Assembly: GCF_014696625.1 (NCBI RefSeq)
Contig: NZ_JACJQL010000056.1
Span: 1 to 36,802, forward strand
Reading direction: 5' to 3'
Source: Nostoc parmelioides FACHB-3921
Lineage (GTDB): Bacteria > Cyanobacteriota > Cyanobacteriia > Cyanobacteriales > Nostocaceae
Length of the DNA: 36,802 nt
Position 1 is the first letter of the stretch. Every line of letters begins with the position of its first letter. The notes under the pieces are model-generated. The model was given only the letters and a program-made list of their open reading frames with translations, ran no database searches and had not been told where the DNA came from. This document shows, piece after piece, positions 1 to 8,463 of this stretch. The position numbers and the translations under genes were made by a program.

Positions 1-2
1 TA

Positions 3-80
3 GGTAAGCAAGCTACTGGGTATAAAACTGCTCATAAGGTTCTCAATCGTTTCATTGCTGAACTAATCGGTTCAGTTTAG
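3..80 (+). CDS. 3' end of an unidentified gene entering from the left edge
   Basis: Reading from base 3 there is an open frame of 25 codons ending in TAG at 78-80; the visible tail contains ATGYKTAHKVLNRFIAEL and ends GSV. It is lysine-rich, looks like a soluble helical C-terminus, and is followed by a possible terminator hairpin at 109-136. The piece is too short to assign to a family. That it is coding at all is an inference from the composition, the hairpin and the position at the edge. Confidence 0.35.
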   Translation, partial: GKQATGYKTAHKVLNRFIAELIGSV

Positions 81-108
81 CTGTTTAGGGAATTCGCCAA
101 CGGTATCG

Positions 109-136
109 TTAGCTTCAACAACATTGTAGAAGCTAA
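109..136 (+). terminator. Hairpin, possible terminator of the left-edge gene
   Basis: TTAGCTTC (109-116) pairs with GAAGCTAA (129-136); inside the loop AC and GT can extend the stem past one mismatch. The following bases are T-rich (GGTTTCTTTATTTA). Position and shape fit a weak intrinsic terminator. Bases 140-355 beyond it show nothing recognisable. Confidence 0.4.
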
Positions 137-355
137 GGTTTCTTTATTTAGGTGGCTCTCATCTTAGTATTTTGAGAGCATGATTAACCATAGTGGGTGG
201 TATGTCACAGTGAAAATTGACCGTCACAGGAAGTTAAAGGTTTTCACCAATCTAATTTGGCAACCAAACCGTTTTTGCCCTGCTACTACGAAACAGCCAT
301 CGAGCAGCAGCATTTTCTCGAATTCCACACGATGATTACTTAAAATAATTGTGTT

Positions 356-703
356 ATGACTCAATCTCAACCTGCATTGCCCCAACCCCAGCTAGAAAAA
401 TCTGGTATTACCTTTGAACAGTATGTAGAATTTACCCCAGAAAAGCTGGAACTGAGAAACGGATATCTCGGCTATGGCGGACAAGACCAACTTGGGTTTC
501 ACTTGGCTGTTCTCACCAACATGGGTTTATTATCAGCAGTTCGGCATACAGGCTTGTCATTGTGGCTACAAGCCCTTGACCGTTGTGTACGGGAAAAACT
601 AGCAACGGTTAACGCTGACCCAGAAGTAGCCCAAGCAATGTTAAATCGATTTAATCAGGCTATGGCAGACCTGACGGCGGTGGTAGAGTATCTTGAGGAA
701 TAA
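356..703 (+). CDS. Small protein of unknown function, cyanobacterial type
   Basis: A 115-residue soluble protein beginning MTQSQPALPQPQ, with a proline/glutamine-rich N-terminus followed by a mixed alpha/beta stretch containing ITFEQYVEFTPEKLELRNGY. That stretch loosely recalls the start of Uma2-like or associated cyanobacterial proteins (FEQY, then E-L-x-N-G), but the PD-(D/E)XK core of a full Uma2 protein is absent and the length is too short. No signal peptide or membrane segment. No strong Shine-Dalgarno precedes the ATG. It shares its strand with the next small gene and the R-M pair but is separated from both, so no operon is claimed. The function is not recognised. Confidence 0.6.
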   Translation: MTQSQPALPQPQLEKSGITFEQYVEFTPEKLELRNGYLGYGGQDQLGFHLAVLTNMGLLSAVRHTGLSLWLQALDRCVREKLATVNADPEVAQAMLNRFNQAMADLTAVVEYLEE

Positions 704-864
704 AATTAATGGGCGCGTAACAAAAATCATGAGAAATCTGTAGACTGAGATATCACCATTAGGGTTAGTACAGGACGTACCTGAACTCCGGTTTTACCCC
801 ATGAATCTACCTGATAAAGTGCCAAATATCTCCAAATAAACTCAAGTTATTGTCGAGCAAAACA

Positions 865-1281
865 ATGACTATCGAACCAACTTCCTTAGAAGTTTCAGGA
901 GTAGAAATTACCAAAACTCTTTTAGGAGATTTACAAAAACTTCAGCAATATACTGGAGAACCAATAGCAGCCGTCTATGCAGACAATCTACTGCGTACCA
1001 TGCGGAAGTTGTGTGACCAATTACCGTTTGACCTATATACCGAAGTGGTTATGGCACTATATGATGCACTCGCATTTCAAAACCGATGGATTGACTATAC
1101 TGCAAATCAGTACAAGGGAGTTGGCGAATTACTTACATCTCTAATCAATCAAGAAATAATCAACAATTCATCAGTCGAGTCAGCCATTTTAACTTTAGAA
1201 AACTTAGGCTTTCATACCCTACCGTTCGGGGTCAAAATTGAAGAAAGTTTAGATACTGATGATGACTTAGATACTTACTAA
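865..1281 (+). CDS. Small protein of unknown function with acidic C-terminus
   Basis: A 138-residue protein counted from the ATG at 865. A TTG five codons upstream (850) is also open, but the ATG is preferred because its N-terminus MTIEPTSLEV needs no rare start codon. The body looks helical (KTLLGDLQKLQQYTGE, AVYADNLLRTMRKLCDQL) and the end is very acidic (ESLDTDDDLDTY). No signal peptide, membrane segment or catalytic motif is visible. It lies about 130 bp upstream of the XamI-like endonuclease gene on the same strand, so it could be co-transcribed, but nothing ties it to restriction. It may be a cyanobacterial lineage-specific protein. Confidence 0.62.
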   Translation: MTIEPTSLEVSGVEITKTLLGDLQKLQQYTGEPIAAVYADNLLRTMRKLCDQLPFDLYTEVVMALYDALAFQNRWIDYTANQYKGVGELLTSLINQEIINNSSVESAILTLENLGFHTLPFGVKIEESLDTDDDLDTY

Positions 1282-1413
1282 TAATAAAATTACTCAACAT
1301 TTTGATAAATTTTCTCATGCTTGTCTAGGTGAAATGGCAACAAGGTGAAAAAATAGATTTACTCATTAGCAAATTTACGGGTGTAAAGAAGTGCATCGGA
1401 TTGAGGTGATATA

Positions 1414-2376
1414 GTGCCAGTAAATGCTGATAAACCGCACCTGTGGAAGCAAGATATTGCCCAGTCGGTGGACTTTTACAACAGTTGGTTCATGGAATTT
1501 GCTCCCAGAGCTTACCGGGATACTCGCATTGCTACAACCCAACAAGTAGAATCAGCTTTAGTCTGGACAGCCAATCTCACCAACATTACACCAGCCGTAC
1601 TGCGCCAACATCCCTTGGTACTGCCAATACTCCGTATGGCAACAGCACCACCCATTGCACGAGATCGCCTGATTGGACTAGCCGGGGTATTGCCCAACGT
1701 TGTCAAAAATATGGAAGAAAAGCAACGCATCCCGCCCAAAATGGATAGTACAATGCTGGATGCCGAGCTAGAGAAAATCGTTCAAGTCTTGGCACGGCTG
1801 ATAGACCCAGATATCTTCCCCTGGCTACAAACAATGCCAGAACCAACGGAAGCACAAATCCATAGAGCGGCAACAATTGTTGCAGACCGTCTTTGCGGTG
1901 CGCTAGCTGACCCAATTATTCGTAACGCTCAAGAACAAAGACAACTGACCATAATTAGGCAGTGGTTAGAAGAGCGGGGTTACTCTTACATCAGGGGAGG
2001 TACAGGAGTAAGATTTGAAACAATGCAGCCAGGAACCTTTGCGTTTCGACTGAATATTCCTGTTAGCTTGCAGTCTGGTAGCAAACAAATCAACATTCCC
2101 ATTGACGCAGTAATTATGCCCTCCCAGTCCCAAACAGGAGATTTACCTTTACTAATTGAAGCTAAATCAGCCGGGGATTTTACTAATCCCAACAAGCGAC
2201 GCAAAGAGGAAGCCATTAAGGTAGCTCAATTAAGGAGCAACTACGGTAATCAAGTCCGTTTTGTGCTGTTTCTTTGCGGTTATTTTGATAGCGGTTACTT
2301 GGGTTATGAAGCTGCGGAAGGAATTGATTGGTTGTGGGAACATCGCATTGAAGACTTAGCATTATTTGGTGTATGA
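1414..2376 (+). CDS. XamI-family type II restriction endonuclease
   Basis: A 320-residue protein starting at a GTG preceded by GAGGTGAT at good spacing. The N-terminus (VNADKPHLWKQDIAQSVDFY, then NSWFMEFAPRAYRDTR) and the overall length match the XamI family of restriction endonucleases as I know it. The nuclease core is visible: D231 in IPIDAVIM and E249-A-K251 in LLIEAKSAGDF give a D-x17-E-x-K signature of the PD-(D/E)XK fold. By family analogy it cuts double-stranded DNA at a GTCGAC-like site; this specificity is inferred, not seen. Its TGA overlaps the ATG of the methyltransferase gene by four bases, implying translational coupling so that cutting and protecting enzymes are made together. 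Confidence 0.9.
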   Translation: MPVNADKPHLWKQDIAQSVDFYNSWFMEFAPRAYRDTRIATTQQVESALVWTANLTNITPAVLRQHPLVLPILRMATAPPIARDRLIGLAGVLPNVVKNMEEKQRIPPKMDSTMLDAELEKIVQVLARLIDPDIFPWLQTMPEPTEAQIHRAATIVADRLCGALADPIIRNAQEQRQLTIIRQWLEERGYSYIRGGTGVRFETMQPGTFAFRLNIPVSLQSGSKQINIPIDAVIMPSQSQTGDLPLLIEAKSAGDFTNPNKRRKEEAIKVAQLRSNYGNQVRFVLFLCGYFDSGYLGYEAAEGIDWLWEHRIEDLALFGV

Positions 2377-3899
2377 ACATAACGAAGGCAACTGAACAAG
2401 CAAGGGTGTTATGCCAATTGCAACTAGATGAAGCCAAAACCAAAATTGAACGTAACAAGCTCGGACAGTTTGCTACACCAACGGATTTGGCAGCCGACAT
2501 TTTGAAGTATGCTTTGGAATTATTGCCAGCACATCTGCAAATCCGGTTTCTCGACCCAGCTTTTGGCACAGGTTCTTTCTACTCGGCATTATTACAAGAA
2601 TTCAACCCATTACAAATAGTCTCAGCAGTGGGCTACGAAATTGACCCGCATTACGGCTTGTCAGCGATTGCCCTTTGGCGTAACACGCCATTAAAATTAA
2701 ATATTACTGACTTTACCCAAGCAACACCACCCCAAACTGACGCTGAAAAAGCCAACTTAATCATTTGCAATCCGCCCTATGTGCGACATCATCATTTAAG
2801 CCAAATTGAAAAGCAGCGATTACAAAATAAAACTCTTCAAATCACAGGCATAAAACTCAGCCAGTTAGCTAGTCTTTACTGCCATTTTTTGTGCATTGCA
2901 GATGCTTGGATGGCTGATAATTGTCTAGCTGGGTGGCTAATACCTAGTGGATTTATGGACGTAAATTATGGACAACAAGTTAAGGAGTATCTGTTAAATC
3001 GGGTTACATTACTACGTGTTCATCAGTTCCATCCCCATGATGTGCAATTTGCAGATGCACTAGTATCTAGTGCAGTTGTTTGGTTCAAGAAAGCTTTGCC
3101 ACCAGCTAACCATCATGTTGAGTTTAGTTATGGCGGCAGTCTAGCAACACCCAAGGAAAGAAAATTGGTTGCTTGTGAGGTACTAAACTCAACAGCCAAG
3201 TGGACAAGAATTGGAATTATTTCCCATCAAATAAATTCTCATTTCAAGCAGTTTAAACTAAAAGATTTATTCACAATCAAACGAGGTTTGGCGACAGGAG
3301 CTAATAATTTTTTTGTATTAACACCTGAACAAGTCTCTGCATATCAAATTCCGACTGAGTTTTTAAAACCAATTCTGCCTAGTCCCCGCTATTTACCAGT
3401 TGATGAAATTGCAACTGATAGTATGGGGCATCCTATTTTGAAGCAACAGCTATTTTTGTTGGACTGTAATTTACCTTTATCTGAGGTGGAATCAAAGTAT
3501 CCTTCACTTGTAAAATATCTCCAAAAGGGAGTAGAAAATGGAATTAGTTCCCGCTATCTTTGCCAGCATCGCTCCCCCTGGTACTCACAAGAAAATCGCC
3601 CACCTTCCCCATTTCTTTGTACCTATATGGGTCGTCAAGATACTAAAAGAGGCAGACCCTTTCGATTTATTCTCAATCACTCCCAAGCAACGGCTACTAA
3701 CGTTTACTTAATCTTGTATCCCAAACCTATTTTGAGTAAAGCACTGGCACAAAATTCGCAATTACTAAAGTTAGTATGGCAGGCTTTGAATCACATTTCA
3801 GATGAAATGCTGATGGGTGAGGGTCGCGTGTATGGAGGTGGATTATATAAGCTAGAACCAAAAGAATTAGGTAACGCTATTGCCTCGATTCCACTATAA
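2373..3899 (+). CDS. N6-adenine DNA methyltransferase of the XamI-type R-M system
   Basis: A 508-residue methyltransferase. N-terminal GQFATPTDLA is typical of TaqI/Eco57I-like N6-adenine enzymes; motif I for S-adenosylmethionine binding is DPAFGTGSF (61-69); the catalytic motif IV is NPPY (133-136) followed by VRHHHL. The C-terminal half (from about residue 280, KQFKLKDLFTIKRGLATGAN) resembles the TaqI-like target-recognition domain. It would methylate adenine in the site cut by the neighbouring endonuclease and so protect host DNA. Its start codon overlaps the endonuclease stop (ATGA), and there is no separate C-protein regulator gene nearby. All motifs expected for activity are present and the gene ends normally. 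Confidence 0.92.
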   Translation: MNITKATEQARVLCQLQLDEAKTKIERNKLGQFATPTDLAADILKYALELLPAHLQIRFLDPAFGTGSFYSALLQEFNPLQIVSAVGYEIDPHYGLSAIALWRNTPLKLNITDFTQATPPQTDAEKANLIICNPPYVRHHHLSQIEKQRLQNKTLQITGIKLSQLASLYCHFLCIADAWMADNCLAGWLIPSGFMDVNYGQQVKEYLLNRVTLLRVHQFHPHDVQFADALVSSAVVWFKKALPPANHHVEFSYGGSLATPKERKLVACEVLNSTAKWTRIGIISHQINSHFKQFKLKDLFTIKRGLATGANNFFVLTPEQVSAYQIPTEFLKPILPSPRYLPVDEIATDSMGHPILKQQLFLLDCNLPLSEVESKYPSLVKYLQKGVENGISSRYLCQHRSPWYSQENRPPSPFLCTYMGRQDTKRGRPFRFILNHSQATATNVYLILYPKPILSKALAQNSQLLKLVWQALNHISDEMLMGEGRVYGGGLYKLEPKELGNAIASIPL

Positions 3900-3999
3900 A
3901 AGCTTGTTAAACTCATTCTCTGATCATGGTTCAGAAATTAAATACACGCTCATGATTTGATGCAAAGTCTCATGCTATATATGAGTTGACAGCTTGAAG

Positions 4000-4019
4000 A
4001 AAGCATTAACTCATGCTTT
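4000..4019 (+). terminator. Weak hairpin between the converging methyltransferase and integrase genes
   Basis: AAAGCAT (4000-4006) pairs with ATGCTTT (4013-4019), followed after several bases by a T7 run. The 173-bp convergent gap also contains several scattered CTCATG/ATGAG words. This is a possible terminator for the rightward R-M genes. The stem is short, so confidence is low. Confidence 0.3.
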
Positions 4020-4072
4020 GTTTATGCTTCAGAATTTTTTTCGTGTTTTGGTTTAAAGTACATTAAACGCCA

Positions 4073-5041
4073 TCAAACCAAATCCGCCAACACACTACTC
4101 ACCTTTAACTGGTGCTGCTGTCGATTGTCATCATAAATCATCAACGTCTCCAACTTGATGTGCCGACTCAGTTTCTGCACCTCCCGTACACTCTGCCCCG
4201 CATCCAACGCCGCCGTAATGGAACTGTGCCGAATGCGGTGCGGTGATAACGGCTTAGTAATCCCGGCTTTTTTGGCCCGCGTTCTCACCATCTTGGCCAA
4301 CCCCGTATCTGACAAAGGATGCCCCGGCGTATTCGGATCTAACGCCACAAACAACGCATCTTTAGTTGATGCCAACCCCCGAAACGCCAACCAATAACAA
4401 ATCGCATCCCTAGTCTTGGGAGTCAAATCAATCGCCTCTCGCTGACTACCCCTGCCCTTACCCAAAACCATGAGTCTGCTATTTTGACGGTCAAAATCCC
4501 CCATTTTTAACTTTGCAATCTCCCCCCGCCGCAGCGCATTATCCCAAAGCAAGCGCAGCAGCGCATAATCCCTGACCCCCTTCGCCGTCGTCCGATCGCA
4601 AGTCAAAAGAATCTGCTTAAATTCCTGGGGAGTAACACCACTGGTATCTCGGTATTTAATAACAGTTTCACCCTTAATATCCTCCAAGGTGTAACCACAA
4701 ACGCCCAACACTCTACCCTTATGCACCAGCGCCCGCAGAGCTGACAACCGCCGGTTAAGCGTGGCCTCCGATAACCCCGAATCTATCATCTTGGCTTTGT
4801 ACTTGACTACCCACCCCAAAGCTTGCGCCCCCGGCAGTGCCAAAAATCGCACTACCCATTCCGCCGTCGATTCCACCCCAAACATCTTGGCAAAAAAATC
4901 TTTAATGTCTCGGTCATAAGCTTTTCGCGTGGACTCACTACGCTTCTCTGACAACAACATCGCCAACACATCCGGTTGAGTCCACCAATCCAGCACGGAA
5001 GGCAGAGTATTATTGTTGACTTTAACGATGCGACCAGACAT
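4073..5041 (-). CDS. Tyrosine recombinase / phage-type integrase
   Basis: A 322-residue site-specific recombinase. The N-terminal SAM-like core-binding domain (about 20-120) includes RSESTRKAYDRDIKDFF and LNRRLSALRALVHKG. The catalytic domain holds the full set: R171 in DNALRRGEI, K195 in VLGKGRG, H268-x-x-R271 in SPHRIRHSS, H294 in LSRHIKLE and nucleophile Y303 in LMIYDDNR. It should cut and rejoin DNA through a 3'-phosphotyrosine link. It is XerC/D-like in size, without the large arm-binding domain of lambda-type integrases. A near-perfect 28-bp palindrome sits immediately upstream of its start (5050-5077), and more inverted repeats follow, so these are candidate binding or crossover sites. 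It is encoded next to the pPIWI-RE operon on the same strand and could mobilise it. Confidence 0.92.
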   Translation of the reverse strand: MSGRIVKVNNNTLPSVLDWWTQPDVLAMLLSEKRSESTRKAYDRDIKDFFAKMFGVESTAEWVVRFLALPGAQALGWVVKYKAKMIDSGLSEATLNRRLSALRALVHKGRVLGVCGYTLEDIKGETVIKYRDTSGVTPQEFKQILLTCDRTTAKGVRDYALLRLLWDNALRRGEIAKLKMGDFDRQNSRLMVLGKGRGSQREAIDLTPKTRDAICYWLAFRGLASTKDALFVALDPNTPGHPLSDTGLAKMVRTRAKKAGITKPLSPHRIRHSSITAALDAGQSVREVQKLSRHIKLETLMIYDDNRQQHQLKVSSVLADLV

Positions 5042-5049
5042 AAAACGTA

Positions 5050-5077
5050 GGTGACGATAATAGGTATTATCGTAACC
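5050..5077. promoter_or_regulatory. 28-bp palindrome directly upstream of the integrase start
   Basis: ACGATAATA (5054-5062) and TATTATCGT (5065-5073) are perfect reverse complements separated by GG. Flanking GGT and ACC extend the symmetry past one mismatch. It lies 9 to 36 bp upstream of the integrase ATG on the minus strand. It may be an operator for the integrase or a recombinase-binding site; which of these is inference. Confidence 0.5.
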
Positions 5078-5200
5078 TTATATCCTAATTAGGGATACAA
5101 AGCCTAACTTTAAAACCTGTTTGCCCCAATCTTGGTTTAGCTGTCCCAAAAAACGCTCGAATGTCTTCAATTGGGTCATCACTCCTTACTAGCCATTTCG

Positions 5201-5270
5201 GATATTCACAAATACTTTTACCTCTATGTAAAAATCCATAACAGTGAGTAAATTTTGTAACTCCTAGTAA
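5201..5270 (+). repeat. Left copy of ~70-bp direct repeat flanking the pPIWI-RE operon
   Basis: Aligned without gaps to 13521-13590, this segment matches at about 58 of 70 positions, and its core 5224-5270 matches at 43 of 47. Core words shared by both copies include CTATGTAAAAATCCATAACA with one change near its end, and GAGTAAATTTTGT. Both copies are in the same orientation, 8320 bp apart, enclosing all three operon genes. Confidence 0.72.
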
Positions 5271-5309
5271 TATATAAGCTAATAGTGGTAAGACAAGAGT
5301 TTAATGATA

Positions 5310-5420
5310 GATAGTTACCGTCTCTATGGCTATACTCTATATGCTCGGTAACTAATAAATAGTTACCTAAAAAGCTCCAGACATTTTCCGGTAACTATCG
5401 AGATTAATCTATGTAACTAT
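5310..5420. repeat. Cluster of TAGTTACC / GGTAACTA inverted repeats
   Basis: TAGTTACC occurs at 5312-5319 and 5360-5367, and its reverse complement GGTAACTA at 5347-5354 and 5390-5397, with a partial GTAACTAT at 5413-5420. The pair 5347-5367 is a perfect 8-bp inverted repeat with a 5-bp spacer. GATAGTTACCG at 5310-5320 and CGGTAACTATC at 5389-5399 form an outer 11-bp inverted pair. The layout fits a protein-binding array, such as recombinase core sites or a repressor operator. The cluster lies about 90 bp downstream of the PIWI gene's stop. Confidence 0.55.
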
Positions 5421-5513
5421 TCCTTGGATACAGGTAAATTAGTTATAGAGAACGAACAATGGGTAGAATTTCATCCTTCCCTACAGTGTGCTTAGGTATG
5501 ATTACAACTAATA

Positions 5514-8348
5514 TTAATCAACAGATTCTTCTGAATCTTCCTCATCTTCCAAATCAACAGATTCCACCCTATCTTTAGCACTCACAGCATATTGTTTAGC
5601 TGAAGTTGCAAACGGAAAAGGTAACGGTAAAGAAACCTCATTAGCAAAATATGGCCATCGGTCTCTAAGATTATGGACAAAGCAAGCTAACTTGTCGCGT
5701 TCAATACCTGGGTGATGAATAACAGCTATCTCTAATGGTTTTGGATTACCTGCTTGTACACCTCCATTATCCAGACGAGACTGTTTCTGTTGTAATGTAT
5801 TTGTACCTTGCTCGGTATTTAACAGCTTCCTCATGCTGAGGTAAAGTGCTGTTGCCTCATCATCACAAACACCTTGCCAACAGAATAAACCATTAGTTCT
5901 GCTACCAGGAGAACCCTTAGCAATAGCAACAGGAACTTCACCATCACCTGGAACTCTTAACCGCACAACCGAAAGCCGATTTATTTCTGATTCTGTCATG
6001 TGCCGTTTTAGTTCATCGGGTAAATTGTTAGCTGGTAGTTGGGGATTTTTTAACCATGTCAGCATTAAACGGGCATTTATCGCTTCCGCCATAAATAGCA
6101 CATGGGGAGGTTTTTCCTCTTCAATTGATGTACTTAAACAATCACGCAAGCAATCAGTCACAAATTTATTGAGAAACTTCTGTTCACTTTTGGTATCACT
6201 AGACTGTTGTGCATCGCTAGTATCACCAATTGTTTCATCAGCATAAGTTAATGGTTCCCATTTTTCACTGAGTAAATATCCCAGTCCTACTGAATAAGAT
6301 ACCCAACCTTGTGTAGCGAATAAAGTAGGAGTAGTGACCTGTACCGTTCCTTTGATGGGGTTGACTCGTACCATCAACGCCACAATAGAAGCTTGATTAC
6401 TAGCTGTTGTTTTGCGGGTACGACGCAAAACATAAAAACAAGTCAGCCACATATTTGGATCTATGGCATCTTTTTCAAAGTCGATAAGAGGAGCAGGTAA
6501 AATTCCAAATTGTCGTAATAAATCTGTTACTGCTCTTTGTACCCGATTCGTAGATTTTTTAGTAATGAACTCTTCATCATTTTTTGTAGATGTTTTTAAA
6601 GCATGAATATGCTGGTTAACATAACCAGCCTGCATTACCCCAATTCGCACAGCCAGTTTTGGATCTGACTCCGGTGGAAAGAAGTCCTGTTTTGGTTTAA
6701 TTTCCACTAAAGCACCACTTAATCCTTCGGCTGGAGGTAAATACGAGGTAATTTGATGAATACGCTTGTCTATTAAAGTAATACGTTTTTGTTGTCGGTT
6801 ATTTCCCTCAACTTCAGGATCATCAACATCTAGTCTTGCTGTTATGTCTGAGACGTGCTGAGTTCTAAGGAGCAAACATACATCTTGATTTCCATAAAGG
6901 GTTTCTTCTCCTGTGAAGCCAGTTAAAGTTTCGTAAGTGATTGTTTCTCCCTGGGGTGAGAGGGAAAGTAATTTACAAATTTCTGCAATTAACGCATCTC
7001 GGCATTTTTGGGTTTCCCACAAAATTAGGATGGTATGAGGAGAGTTTTCAGTATGTCGAAATGTAGCGGAGGCAGCAATTTTTGGACGCAGCATCGGCGT
7101 AGATAAATCATCAGGATTTTTAGGCTCTGAACTCCCCTTTTTTTGTGGCTGACCAAGCTCCCAAAAAGGTGTATATTCACCTGATTTTCTTACTCCTTCA
7201 CCTATACGACGAAATGATAAATTTTCTTGCTCAATCTTATTTTGAATAGCACTATCTAAACTAGCTAAATCTAGCGGACTTACGCCACTAAAACAAGAAA
7301 ATTCACCCAAATGTCGAGAGTCATAAGCAATAGCAGCTTGTATTCCGGTTGGGGCAGCAGCGAACACAGACCAATTATAAATTGGCTCACTAGCTAAACT
7401 ATCAGGGTCAGGGAGTGGTGAGTCATTAATTTTCAGTAATTCACTAATAGCTCTTTGCCATCTTGCTTCCCTTCCTGCTTGTGTTGTAATTTGCCTTATC
7501 GGCAGAGGAATAAAGCAGAATGGTTGTTTTTGACCATCCAACCATCGTCGCTCATCACCAATAAAAACGGTAGCACCCCGATAAGGCCAGCGTTTTATCG
7601 ATTCAGTAATCCAGCGTCGAATCGATAGTTGATGATAAATCATTGGTTGATTCCGCCAAGGTACTGTTTGTAACTTAAAACGGATAACAAAAGAAATGTC
7701 TGCTGTACCAACTTGCTTTTTGTTTTTAATTAGCGGAACTCGATAAGGAGGCCATGACATTAGTTCGGCTCCAGGCTTAAGAGTTACTACTTGGTAAAAA
7801 GTTAATTGGTACTCATTATTCCAACCAAAAGTGACCTGTGGATTTTTAAGAAATTCCCCAGCCATATAATCAGGTATTGCCTGCCAGCGAACGTCTATGC
7901 CATACGGGTTATTCGGTGGAAGTTGCAAAGGAAAGCTTATTGGCTTGTTCTCCCATTCCCAAACATTATCATCAAGTTTGTTGAGGCTAGATTCGACTTC
8001 ATCATCACCTAAGCAATAGCTAAATTCTTCGCGCAACCAATCTTTGATCAGGTCAGGTAAGTTGAAGAGTTCAGCGCGTTCTGTTGCTAATATCCAAGGT
8101 ACACCGGGACGCTGCCAGCCATTACGTACTGTCTGAATAATTCTAGGAAAGCTCGCCGCTATAATTGGGTCGAGGGAGTAGACGGGGACGGAAGGATAAC
8201 CTCTACCTTGCAAATTGACACGTTTTTGCGCCAAAGATTTAGCGACTTGCTGCCATGCAGTAGGTACATGGAGAGAGAAAAGCTCGTATTGAAGATCCTT
8301 AGTTAGTTCCCAAGCTCCAGGAAGAAGAGTGTTAATTTTAAAAGGCAT
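5514..8348 (-). CDS. pPIWI-RE family protein (divergent prokaryotic PIWI/Argonaute-like)
   Basis: A 944-residue protein whose ATG is preceded by AAGGAG at 7-bp spacing. I assign it to pPIWI-RE by its layout and by its two operon partners: a long N-terminal region (1-420, including DVRWQAIPDYMAGEF and RGATVFIGDERRWLDG), a MID-like segment from about 430 (HTILILWETQKCRDALIAEI) and a C-terminal RNase H-like PIWI domain (about 650-920). The first PIWI strand reads IVALMVRVNP, with R661 and N663 where catalytic PIWI proteins have Asp. Later elements are VLFMAEAINARLMLTWL (near 745), VVRLRVPGDGEVPVA with R796 and E804, and VSLPLPFPFA near the end. The tail is acidic. The family is predicted to bind guide- or hybrid-type nucleic acid; loss of slicing here is inference. 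It is the last gene of the operon. Confidence 0.85.
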   Translation of the reverse strand: MPFKINTLLPGAWELTKDLQYELFSLHVPTAWQQVAKSLAQKRVNLQGRGYPSVPVYSLDPIIAASFPRIIQTVRNGWQRPGVPWILATERAELFNLPDLIKDWLREEFSYCLGDDEVESSLNKLDDNVWEWENKPISFPLQLPPNNPYGIDVRWQAIPDYMAGEFLKNPQVTFGWNNEYQLTFYQVVTLKPGAELMSWPPYRVPLIKNKKQVGTADISFVIRFKLQTVPWRNQPMIYHQLSIRRWITESIKRWPYRGATVFIGDERRWLDGQKQPFCFIPLPIRQITTQAGREARWQRAISELLKINDSPLPDPDSLASEPIYNWSVFAAAPTGIQAAIAYDSRHLGEFSCFSGVSPLDLASLDSAIQNKIEQENLSFRRIGEGVRKSGEYTPFWELGQPQKKGSSEPKNPDDLSTPMLRPKIAASATFRHTENSPHTILILWETQKCRDALIAEICKLLSLSPQGETITYETLTGFTGEETLYGNQDVCLLLRTQHVSDITARLDVDDPEVEGNNRQQKRITLIDKRIHQITSYLPPAEGLSGALVEIKPKQDFFPPESDPKLAVRIGVMQAGYVNQHIHALKTSTKNDEEFITKKSTNRVQRAVTDLLRQFGILPAPLIDFEKDAIDPNMWLTCFYVLRRTRKTTASNQASIVALMVRVNPIKGTVQVTTPTLFATQGWVSYSVGLGYLLSEKWEPLTYADETIGDTSDAQQSSDTKSEQKFLNKFVTDCLRDCLSTSIEEEKPPHVLFMAEAINARLMLTWLKNPQLPANNLPDELKRHMTESEINRLSVVRLRVPGDGEVPVAIAKGSPGSRTNGLFCWQGVCDDEATALYLSMRKLLNTEQGTNTLQQKQSRLDNGGVQAGNPKPLEIAVIHHPGIERDKLACFVHNLRDRWPYFANEVSLPLPFPFATSAKQYAVSAKDRVESVDLEDEEDSEESVD

Positions 8349-8352
8349 AATT

Positions 8353-8460
8353 TAACTCCTTATCTTTGAGTTTGTTCTGTACATTAAAACAAGCACTGTA
8401 GAGAGATTTGGCTAAAAACATTAGCCAAAATTGTTGAGCAAGAAGATTAATGTGAAAATG
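8353..8460 (-). pseudogene. Relic duplicate of the helicase C-terminus between helicase and PIWI genes
   Basis: The 115-bp gap is not random. Read on the minus strand it encodes QQFWLMFLAKSLYSACFN, then a KLKD-containing tail, which parallels the helicase's own end KQPWEKTLAKSLYGAFFN followed by its KTKD-like tail. At DNA level 8401-8414 equals 8521-8534 exactly, with a constant 120-bp offset through the neighbouring bases. It is a decayed tandem copy of the last ~35 codons. It has no start codon of its own, and its final bases supply the ribosome-binding site of the PIWI gene. Confidence 0.65.
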
Positions 8461-8463
8461 ATT

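Larger units (their letters stand above)
5042..5513. other. Non-coding, repeat-rich gap between integrase and PIWI genes
   Basis: This 472-bp stretch has no credible gene. It holds, in order, a palindrome abutting the integrase start (5050-5077), the left copy of a 70-bp direct repeat (5201-5270) and a cluster of TAGTTACC/GGTAACTA inverted repeats (5312-5420). Each is listed separately. The density of symmetrical sequence suggests a recombination, replication or regulatory region. Confidence 0.7.

Noticed and set aside
5514..8348. Canonical prokaryotic Argonaute
   Set aside because: No PAZ domain or DEDX tetrad could be traced, and the helicase plus nuclease partners fit pPIWI-RE instead.
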